A stretch of DNA of 6,334 nucleotides from Burkholderiales bacterium (GTDB taxonomy: Bacteria > Pseudomonadota > Gammaproteobacteria > Burkholderiales > Burkholderiaceae_E): positions 1-6,334 of the forward strand of contig JAIYAG010000602.1 of the NCBI GenBank assembly GCA_027489195.1. The letters run 5' to 3'. This document shows, in pieces, positions 1 through 5,771 of this stretch. The translations under genes and the position numbers were made by a program. The first letter of the stretch is position 1. Every line of letters starts with the position of its first letter. Below the pieces are notes generated by a model. The model saw only the letters and a list, made by a program, of their open reading frames with translations, had not been told where the DNA came from and ran no database searches.

Positions 1-939
1 TCAGTCGCGTCCGGCGTCCACCGGCGTCGCCGCGCCGGTGCGCTGGGCGACGAAGGTGCCCGTCGCGCCGTCCTGCGCGCGCGTCGTGCCCTCGATGCGG
101 TCACCCGCGACGCGGCCGTCGTAGCTGCGCAGCACGCCGCGGTCGTCCATCAGCTCGAAGCTCAGGCGGTCGCCGGCGAGCTTCACCGCGCGCATCCGGC
201 CTTCCATCGACGACAGCCGCGCGGTGCCGGTGACGTTCTGGAAGACCTGCGAGAACGACGCGTTGAGCTCGGCGGTGCCGCGGGCATCGGTGGTGGCCAG
301 CTTCCAGTTGCCGCCGACGGAGGCCGGCACGATCCACAGGTAGCCGGGGCGGCCGTCGACGGTGCTGCTGTCGTCCGGCTCCCACGAGCCCATCGTGAAC
401 TGGTGGGTGACCAGCCGCGTGCCGGGCTTCATCTTCAGCAGCGTCGGCCGCAGCTTCATGTTCAGGCTGGGCAGCAGGTACATCGTGACGACGGTCGCGG
501 CCGTGAAGTCGAACACGAAGATGTCGCCCTGCTCGAACTTCGCGAGGTTGGCGACGCCGGCCTTCTCGGCGTTGCGGCGCGCGACGCCGACCATGTCGGG
601 GTTGTATTCGACGCCGAGCGATCGGCACTTGAAGTCGCGTGCGGCGGCGATGGCGATCTTGCCGTCGCCGGCGCCCAGGTCGACGACGAAGTCGTTCTGC
701 GTGACCTGCGCCATGCGCAGCATGCGGTCGACGAGCGCATCGGGCGTGGGCACCCAGATCACGTCCTTGCCCTGCTGGCCGACCTGCGGCGTGAAGACGG
801 GCGAGGCCGGCGCCTGCTGGGCGTGCGCGAGCGCGGGCAGCGCCAGGACGGGCGCGGCGGCCGCCGCACGCAGCAGCGCGCGGCGCGACAGGACGGGCTC
901 GGACGGGTGCAGCGGGTCGGACGACGGCAACGTGTTCAT
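1..939 (-). CDS. Tat-signal SAM-dependent methyltransferase (FAM173-like) with C-terminal beta-rich domain
   Basis: A complete 312-residue protein. Residues 1-40 form a twin-arginine signal: R19-R20 in SRRALL, an Ala/Leu hydrophobic stretch, then a likely cleavage site after AHA (residue 40). A class I methyltransferase core follows: VVDLGAGDG (85-93, SAM-binding motif I), GVEYNP (109-114) with acidic E111 expected to hold the SAM ribose, and GDI at 138-140. VPTPDALVDRML before motif I, together with YLLP (154-157) and the PGTRLV...F...W.PD block (172-189), resembles from memory the FAM173 family, whose eukaryotic members methylate lysines of ATP synthase subunit c and the ADP/ATP carrier. 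Residues from about 205 to 300 alternate short beta-type strands and turns (GDRLSFEL, YDGRVAGDRIEGT) and may be a separate small beta domain. The ATG at 937-939 has a weak AGAGAA upstream. The start lies 35 bases after the enoyl-reductase-like gene, so co-transcription is possible. The methyltransferase fold is well supported; substrate and location are inferred. Confidence 0.85.
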   Translation of the reverse strand: MNTLPSSDPLHPSEPVLSRRALLRAAAAAPVLALPALAHAQQAPASPVFTPQVGQQGKDVIWVPTPDALVDRMLRMAQVTQNDFVVDLGAGDGKIAIAAARDFKCRSLGVEYNPDMVGVARRNAEKAGVANLAKFEQGDIFVFDFTAATVVTMYLLPSLNMKLRPTLLKMKPGTRLVTHQFTMGSWEPDDSSTVDGRPGYLWIVPASVGGNWKLATTDARGTAELNASFSQVFQNVTGTARLSSMEGRMRAVKLAGDRLSFELMDDRGVLRSYDGRVAGDRIEGTTRAQDGATGTFVAQRTGAATPVDAGRD

Positions 940-974
940 CGGTACGGTTCTCTGTCGTGGGGGCTGGAGGGCCG

Positions 975-2267
975 TCAGTATGCCGACGAACGATCGTCCC
1001 CGGGTACCGGTCGGATATCCATTCCGGCATCCAGCAGGCGACGCGCGAGCACCTCGCCGAATGCCGTCGCGGGGGTGAGGACGCCGCCGGGGACGCTCGA
1101 GGGCAGGGCGTCGGCCTGGGTCGCGAGCGCGAGCGCGGCCTCGCAGACGAAGACCGTGGTCGCGCGGTTGCCGGGGTCGCCGCGGCCGGCGACGAGGCCG
1201 CGCACCACCGTGCCGCGCGCGCCGCGCCCGACCAGCTCGCAACGGAAGCGGCCGCGGTCCATCGAGCGCTCGGACGGGCCCTCGCCGGGTGCGGGGATCA
1301 GTCGGCGCGCGAGCGCGCGCAACGAGGGCGCGGCGAGCGCGACGCGGGCCACGCTCGCGCCCACCGCCATCGCGCCGCCCGCGGCGGCGGCGGCCGGGCC
1401 CTGGCCGAGCTTGAGCCACTCCTGGTAGGCGAAGCCCGGCGCGTACGCGGGGTCGCCCGCGGCGGCCAGCAGCGCCGCACTGCGTCGCACGACGCGGGTG
1501 TTGACCGGGCCCATGAAGAACGGGCCGATCCAGCCGCCGAAGTCGGCGTCGCGCCGGGGCAGGCGCGGGTCCAGGTGACGCATCGTGTCGGCGGGGACCT
1601 GCCCGGCCGGGGACAGCAGGAACGGGTCGTCGAAGGCGTCCTGGTCCCCCGCTTCGAACACGCCGAGCGCCGAGGCGAGCGTGCCGCCGTTGACGCCGCC
1701 GCGCAGGGCGAAGCGCGCCTTGACCTCGACGCAGGCCTCGCCGTGGTCGCGCCACAGCGCATGGGCGACGAGCCAGGCGCCCAGGTCGGACGGCACCGAG
1801 TCGAAGCCGCAGCAGGGCACGATGCGCGTGCCGTCGGCGGCGGCCCGCTCGTGATGGCGGTCGATCAGGCGACGCACCCAGGGAGTCTCGCCGGTGATGT
1901 CCACGTAGTGGGTGCCGTGCGCGACGCAGGCATCGACCAGCGCGTCGCCGTACTTCGCGAACGGCCCGGCGGTGCTCAGCACGACGCGGGCGCGCGAGGC
2001 GAGCGCGGCCAGTGCCGGGGCGTCGTCGGCGACGGCCACGACGATGCCGGCGGCCGCCGCGCCGGGCCCGCAGGCATGGCGCACCGCCTCGAGCTTCGCC
2101 TGCGAGCGCCCGGCGAGCGCCCAGCGCAGCGATCCCGCGTGCGCGGCGAGGTGCGCCACCGCCTGCCGGCCCACGAAGCCGCTGGCGCCGTAGACCACGA
2201 TGTCGAACTCGCGCGCGGCGGCGCCGCCCGCACGGCGGCGCGTCCGCGTGCGCGGCGGCGCGCTCAT
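975..2267 (-). CDS. Saccharopine dehydrogenase-like / trans-acting enoyl reductase family protein
   Basis: A 430-residue protein. FDIVVYGASGFVG (21-33) is an N-terminal Rossmann dinucleotide-binding motif. GPFAKYG (101-107), YVDITGE (121-127) and PCCGFDSVPSDLG (151-163) are the conserved blocks of the saccharopine-dehydrogenase-like group that includes mycobacterial trans-acting enoyl reductases of the Rv2449c/Rv2953 type. In mycobacteria Rv2953 reduces a polyketide-derived double bond during phthiocerol and phenolglycolipid synthesis. True saccharopine dehydrogenase activity in lysine metabolism is unlikely in this context. GGVLTPATAFGEVLARRLLDAG near the C-terminus is the usual end of the family. 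The ATG at 2265-2267 overlaps the SDR stop as ATGA and has GGAG (2274-2277) six bases upstream. The first 19 residues are an Arg/Ala/Pro-rich extension before the Rossmann strand. I infer reduction of a lipid or acyl intermediate with NAD(P)H; the substrate is unknown. Confidence 0.88.
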   Translation of the reverse strand: MSAPPRTRTRRRAGGAAAREFDIVVYGASGFVGRQAVAHLAAHAGSLRWALAGRSQAKLEAVRHACGPGAAAAGIVVAVADDAPALAALASRARVVLSTAGPFAKYGDALVDACVAHGTHYVDITGETPWVRRLIDRHHERAAADGTRIVPCCGFDSVPSDLGAWLVAHALWRDHGEACVEVKARFALRGGVNGGTLASALGVFEAGDQDAFDDPFLLSPAGQVPADTMRHLDPRLPRRDADFGGWIGPFFMGPVNTRVVRRSAALLAAAGDPAYAPGFAYQEWLKLGQGPAAAAAGGAMAVGASVARVALAAPSLRALARRLIPAPGEGPSERSMDRGRFRCELVGRGARGTVVRGLVAGRGDPGNRATTVFVCEAALALATQADALPSSVPGGVLTPATAFGEVLARRLLDAGMDIRPVPGDDRSSAY

Positions 2268-3106
2268 GCGATGCTCCGCGACATCGCGCCGCCCAGGCGG
2301 CGCACCAGCCACTTCGGCGTCGCCCGCGAGGCGAGCGTCGCGACGAGGTTCAGCCGGCCGGGCACGCGGATCGTCTCGCCGCGCAGGCAGGCCTCGTAGC
2401 CTTCGGCGGCCACCGACGCCGCGGTGCCGACGAAGGCCGGCGGCAGCCGCCCCAGGCCCTCGTGGCTGCGTGCCGCGCCGCTCAGCATGTTGGTCGCGGT
2501 CACGCCCGGGCACAGCGCAGTCGCGGTGACGCCGGAGCCGCGCAGCTCCTCGGCGAGCGACTCGGTCATCGACAGCACGAAGGCCTTGGTCGCCGCATAG
2601 GTCGCGAGCGCCGGGATCGGCTGGAACGCGGCGATCGACGCGACGTTCAGCACGCGTCCGTGGCCGCGCTCGACCATCGGCGGCACGAAGTGCGCGAGCA
2701 TCTGCGTGAGGGCGCCGACGTTGAGCTCGATCATCCGCCGGTGCGTCTCGGGCGTCATGCCGGCGAACGGGCCGTACTCGAGCACGCCCGCGTTGTTGAC
2801 CAGCACGTCGATCGGGCGCTTCGCGCGCTTCATCGCGGCGGCGAGGCGAGGCACCGCGTCCGGTTCGGACAGGTCGGCGCGGACCGCCCAGGCCTTCACG
2901 CCATGGTCATCGGCGAGCGATGCGGCGAGCGCCTTCAGCGCGTCGGCGCTGCGCGCGACCAGCACCAGGTCGTGGCCACCCGCGGCGAAGCGGCGCGCGA
3001 GCGCCTCGCCGATGCCCGACGAGGCGCCGGTGATCAGCGCGGTGCCCGCAGGGGCCCCGCTGCGGGCGCGCGGGCCGCCCGGCGCATGGTTCGTCGCGCG
3101 GCTCAT
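2264..3106 (-). CDS. Short-chain dehydrogenase/reductase (classical SDR, DltE-like)
   Basis: A 280-residue classical SDR. It shows TGASSGIG (26-33) for cofactor binding, NNAG (104-107), and a complete catalytic set N129, S157, Y170 and K174 (YAATK). An Arg at position 52, after the second strand (LVLVAR), suggests NADP(H) preference, which is inference. The tail after residue 245 (RVPGRLNLVATLASRATP) resembles SDRs of the DltE/COG0300 kind often found in lipid gene sets. The first 20 residues are a Gly/Arg/Pro-rich extension before the Rossmann strand. The start ATG (3104-3106) overlaps the stop of the upstream hydrolase gene, and its own stop overlaps the next start, both as ATGA. In this context it may interconvert fatty aldehyde and alcohol or a keto and hydroxy lipid, supplying WS/DGAT with an alcohol. 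Assignment to the SDR family is firm; substrate is a guess. Confidence 0.92.
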   Translation of the reverse strand: MSRATNHAPGGPRARSGAPAGTALITGASSGIGEALARRFAAGGHDLVLVARSADALKALAASLADDHGVKAWAVRADLSEPDAVPRLAAAMKRAKRPIDVLVNNAGVLEYGPFAGMTPETHRRMIELNVGALTQMLAHFVPPMVERGHGRVLNVASIAAFQPIPALATYAATKAFVLSMTESLAEELRGSGVTATALCPGVTATNMLSGAARSHEGLGRLPPAFVGTAASVAAEGYEACLRGETIRVPGRLNLVATLASRATPKWLVRRLGGAMSRSIA

Positions 3107-3927
3107 CGCGCGGCCCCCGCGGTCGGTGCGGCCTCGGGCAGGCCGCGCGCCGCCGCGCGCGCGGGATCGGCGAACAGCCAGCGCCGCAGCCCGCGCCGCT
3201 CGAAGGGCCGCCAGCCGCCCTCGGGCTGCGCGAGCCGGTCGGCGAGCGCATGCAGCGCCAGCGGGTTCACGCCGAGCCCCACGTGGCTCGCGGCGACGAC
3301 GATGTTCTCGGCCTGCGGGCCCGGACGCTCCACGCTGCACTGCCAGGCGACGATGCCGTCGCTGCGACTCCAGATCGAGGTGGTCGGCACCGGCGGCGGC
3401 GTGCGCAGGCCGTCGCGCAGCCGCGGCTCGCGGTGCTGGCGTCCGTTGAGCAGCTCGAACAGGCGCCACGCGTTGGTGGCGCGCGGCGAGCCGGCGAAGG
3501 GCGTGCCCAGCGTCACCACGGCGCGCACCGCGTCGGGCAGCTGCTTGGCGAGCTCGCGCGCGTAGATCCCGCCCAGGCTCCAGCCGACCAGGCTGACCCG
3601 ACGCCCGTGGCGCTCGGCGAGCGTGCGGATCCGATGCAGCGCCCCCTCGAGGATCTCGGGCCTCGGCCCGAGGTTGCGTCCGAGCTGCCAGCCGTGCGCG
3701 TCGTGGCCGAGGCCGCGCAGCAGCCGGCGCAGCGGTCGCGTGCTGGTGTCGGTCGCGGCGAGGCCGGGGAACACCAGCACCGGATGGCCGTCGCCACGCG
3801 GCGAGGCGGCCAGCAGCGGCAGCGCGGCGACGAAGGCCTCGGCCTCGAGCGGCACGCGGCCCTCGAGGGCGAGGCGCAGCCATCCGGGGCGCATCGCGTC
3901 GTCGTCGATCGGAAGGTCGGGCTTCAT
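3103..3927 (-). CDS. Alpha/beta hydrolase, lipase/esterase type
   Basis: A 274-residue alpha/beta hydrolase with the full catalytic set visible: nucleophile S117 in the elbow GWSLG (115-119), acid D190 in WSRSDGIVAW, and H215 in SHVGLGVNP. The oxyanion region is VFPGL (52-56). The blocks HGWQLGRNLGP (78-88) and VTLGTPF (138-144) are typical of hydrolases that sit near WS/DGAT and other lipid genes; this is recalled, not searched. No signal peptide or membrane segment is evident, so it probably acts in the cytoplasm or on lipid bodies. I chose the ATG at 3925-3927 because GGAGA (3936-3940) lies eight bases upstream; an in-frame ATG at 3958-3960 would add 11 residues. The gene starts 97 bases after WS/DGAT ends and its stop overlaps the SDR start by ATGA. 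Likely roles are release of acyl chains from neutral lipid or hydrolysis of an acyl thioester or ester. The C-terminal 25 residues are Ala/Pro-rich. Confidence 0.9.
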   Translation of the reverse strand: MKPDLPIDDDAMRPGWLRLALEGRVPLEAEAFVAALPLLAASPRGDGHPVLVFPGLAATDTSTRPLRRLLRGLGHDAHGWQLGRNLGPRPEILEGALHRIRTLAERHGRRVSLVGWSLGGIYARELAKQLPDAVRAVVTLGTPFAGSPRATNAWRLFELLNGRQHREPRLRDGLRTPPPVPTTSIWSRSDGIVAWQCSVERPGPQAENIVVAASHVGLGVNPLALHALADRLAQPEGGWRPFERRGLRRWLFADPARAAARGLPEAAPTAGAAR

Positions 3928-4024
3928 CGGGGATGTCTCCAGCAGGGCGCGGGCCGGCACCAGGCCGGACGCGGGCGTCGATGTGAGCGGCGCACCCGGG
4001 CGCGGGCACGACGCACGCCGACCT
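3928..4024 (-). other. 97-base spacer between WS/DGAT and hydrolase
   Basis: This GC-rich spacer contains the GGAGA ribosome binding site for the hydrolase at 3936-3940. I see no T-tract terminator and no clear promoter, so transcription from WS/DGAT into the hydrolase is the simplest reading. Confidence 0.5.
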
Positions 4025-5626
4025 TCAGGCGGCGGGCGTACGCCGCCTGCGCGGCGGCGAGGCCACTGCGGCCGCCTTGGCCGCCGGCGCCTTGCGTTTC
4101 GGTGTCCGCGCCGGTCTGGCCGAGGCCGCCGCCGACGCGATCGCCTCGGCCGCCATCGCCTCGGCGCTGGCCGACGCCTCGTCGCGCGCCGCCGCGACCG
4201 AGGCCTCGAGCGCTCGCAGCGCGCCCAGCGCCCCGTGCAGCCGCTCGGTCAGGTCGTGCACGTCGGGCGCCGCGCGCCGGCAGGCGATCAGCCCGAAGCA
4301 CAGCTGCCCCATGTAGCTCTGCACGGTGATGTTCAGGCCGATGCCGTGCACGACGATCGACAGCGGATACATGCCGGTCATCCGCGCGCCGGCGAGGTAC
4401 AGCGGCACCTGCGGGCCCGGCACGTTCGAGATCACCACGTTGGCGACGCGCAGCCGGTGCGCCATCCGCGAACGGCCGTACAGCGAGGCCAGCCCCGACA
4501 GCAGCCAGGGCGAGCCGAGCGACGGGAAGTCGGTCGGCAGCAGGTCGCGGAACACGCCCATCTCGGCCTTCATCGCGCGGGTGGCCGCACGGATCGCGTC
4601 GAGCCGCGCCATCGGGTCGGCCACCTGGGTGGCCAGGTCGATCAGCGTGCCGGACACCTGGTTGTTGCTGGAGGTGTCGCCCTCGGCGCGCAGCGAGACC
4701 GGCACGCCGGCCACCAACGTGCGCTCGGGCAGCTCGCGGCCGTCCTTGAGGTACTCGCGCAGCGCGGTCGCGCACAGCCACAGCACCATGTCGTTGATCG
4801 AGGCGTCGAGCGTGCGGCCGATCGACTTGACCTCCGCCAGCGGCAGCGACGCGCAGGCGAAGGCGCGCTGGTTGGTGATCGACGCGTTGAACGGCGTGAC
4901 CGGCGCGAGCTTCAGGCGCGTGCCGACCGCCGCCGTTGCAGTGCCGCGTCCCCGGCGCAGGCGCGTCGTGATCACGGTGCGCGCCGTGCCGAGGGCCGCG
5001 CCCGCCAGCGGCGGCATCAGCTTCGCGAAGCGCACCATCTGATCGAGCTGGTTGCCGAGGGCCGCCCCGAGCAGCTCGGCCACGCCGAGCTGGTAGCGGT
5101 GCGTGCGCGGTGCACGCGGCGGCTTGACGCGCCGCGGCTCGGGCGTGAGGTCGAACACGCTGTTGGCCATCGCAACCGCGGCCTGGCCGTCGACCGCCGC
5201 ATGGTGGACCTTGGAGTAGAAGCCGATGCGGCCGTCCTCCAGCCCCTCGATCACGTAGAACTCCCACAGCGGGCGGCTGCGGTCGAGCAGGCTCGAGTGC
5301 AGCCGCGCGGCCAGCGCCTCGAGCTGCGCCATGGTGCCGGGACGGGGCAGCACCGTGTGGCGGATGTGATAGTCGATGTCGATGTCGTCGTCGCGGATCC
5401 ACACCGGATTGGCGAGATCGAACGGCATCAGCGCGAGCTTGCGGGTGAACACCGGCGCCAGGTGCAGGCGCGAGAGCACGTGCGCCCGCACCGCGTCGAG
5501 CCAGGGGCCGCGTTCGGGGGGCGGCGCCTCGAAGAGGGCGAGGCTGCCGACGTGCATCGGCATCTCCGGGCTCTCGAGGTGCAGGAACGCACCGTCGAGC
5601 AGGCTCAGGTGACTCAGGTCGGCCAT
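4025..5626 (-). CDS. Wax ester synthase / acyl-CoA:diacylglycerol acyltransferase (WS/DGAT)
   Basis: A 533-residue bifunctional acyltransferase that esterifies an acyl-CoA to a fatty alcohol (wax ester) or diacylglycerol (triacylglycerol). Diagnostic features appear in order: N-terminal LSLLDGAFLHLE (7-18), PLW (119-121), the catalytic HHxxxDG as HHAAVDG (141-147, H142 presumably the base), SIND (276-279) and NVPGP (401-405) followed by PLYLAGARM. All are intact, so the enzyme should be active. Typical family members end near 450-480 residues. Here about 60 extra residues follow: an Ala/Glu-rich helical stretch (about 472-506) and then a basic Pro/Ala/Lys/Arg tail (about 507-533) including KRKAPAAK and RRRR. 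The start ATG (5624-5626) has a strong GAGGAGG seven bases upstream. No signal peptide is seen; such enzymes associate peripherally with the inner membrane and nascent lipid droplets. It is the first gene of the probable lipid operon. Relative wax versus triacylglycerol activity cannot be read from sequence. Confidence 0.96.
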   Translation of the reverse strand: MADLSHLSLLDGAFLHLESPEMPMHVGSLALFEAPPPERGPWLDAVRAHVLSRLHLAPVFTRKLALMPFDLANPVWIRDDDIDIDYHIRHTVLPRPGTMAQLEALAARLHSSLLDRSRPLWEFYVIEGLEDGRIGFYSKVHHAAVDGQAAVAMANSVFDLTPEPRRVKPPRAPRTHRYQLGVAELLGAALGNQLDQMVRFAKLMPPLAGAALGTARTVITTRLRRGRGTATAAVGTRLKLAPVTPFNASITNQRAFACASLPLAEVKSIGRTLDASINDMVLWLCATALREYLKDGRELPERTLVAGVPVSLRAEGDTSSNNQVSGTLIDLATQVADPMARLDAIRAATRAMKAEMGVFRDLLPTDFPSLGSPWLLSGLASLYGRSRMAHRLRVANVVISNVPGPQVPLYLAGARMTGMYPLSIVVHGIGLNITVQSYMGQLCFGLIACRRAAPDVHDLTERLHGALGALRALEASVAAARDEASASAEAMAAEAIASAAASARPARTPKRKAPAAKAAAVASPPRRRRTPAA

Positions 5627-5633
5627 GCCGCGT

Positions 5634-5640
5634 CCTCCTC
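5634..5640 (-). promoter_or_regulatory. Strong ribosome binding site for WS/DGAT
   Basis: On the minus strand this reads GAGGAGG, seven bases before the ATG at 5626. It is the best Shine-Dalgarno match in the window. It supports the chosen start and suggests efficient translation of the first lipid gene. Confidence 0.85.
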
Positions 5641-5686
5641 CGTGTCCGGGCCGGGGCGGGCATCGGGGCCCGTCGTCCGTCGATCG

Positions 5687-5696
5687 TGTCCGGACA
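5687..5696. promoter_or_regulatory. Perfect palindrome TGTCCGGACA, possible operator
   Basis: The site sits 61-70 bases before the WS/DGAT start codon. Its half, extended to CGTGTCCGG, recurs at 5641-5649. A dimeric regulator such as a TetR-type lipid repressor could bind, but short GC palindromes are common in DNA of this composition, so support is weak. Confidence 0.25.
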
Positions 5697-5771
5697 GTGT
5701 CGCTCGGCCGGGCGCCGGAGGGAAGTCTCGGGCATGCCGCCCGGTCGCATTCCGGCCCGCGCCGGCCCGCC

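Larger units (their letters stand above)
5627..5771 (-). other. 145-base gap between RNase G and WS/DGAT, probable control region
   Basis: This is the longest non-coding stretch in the window. Besides the WS/DGAT ribosome binding site it holds a perfect 10-base palindrome TGTCCGGACA (5687-5696) and a 9-base direct repeat CGTGTCCGG (5641-5649 and 5685-5693). A weak five-base hairpin (CGGGC 5729-5733 with GCCCG 5739-5743) follows the RNase G stop on the minus strand, but no T-tract comes after it. No convincing -35/-10 pair was found. A promoter for the lipid operon probably lies here or transcription reads through from RNase G; both are inference. Confidence 0.4.

Noticed and set aside
940..1755. 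Extension of the methyltransferase frame upstream to 1755
   Set aside because: The added stretch is Arg-rich, overlaps the enoyl-reductase-like gene out of frame, and would bury the Tat signal in the middle of the protein.
2268..2513. N-terminal extension of the enoyl-reductase-like gene up to 2513
   Set aside because: The extra 82 residues are low-complexity Arg/Gly/Ala and antiparallel in origin to nothing conserved; they lie within the SDR gene in another frame, and the ATG at 2267 has a good GGAG and starts just before the Rossmann strand.
4027..4048. Eight-base inverted repeat AGGCGGCG / CGCCGCCT as a terminator after WS/DGAT
   Set aside because: Apart from the last stop-codon base it lies inside the coding tail (Pro-Arg-Arg codons), has no following T-tract, and its GC pattern follows the Arg/Pro/Ala codons.
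5729..5743. Hairpin CGGGC-ATGCC-GCCCG as an RNase G terminator
   Set aside because: The stem is only five bases and no run of T follows on the minus strand, so it is not a canonical intrinsic terminator.
5751..5769. CCGGCCCG-type tandem repeat just downstream of RNase G
   Set aside because: Two imperfect copies of a short GC motif are expected by chance in DNA of this composition.
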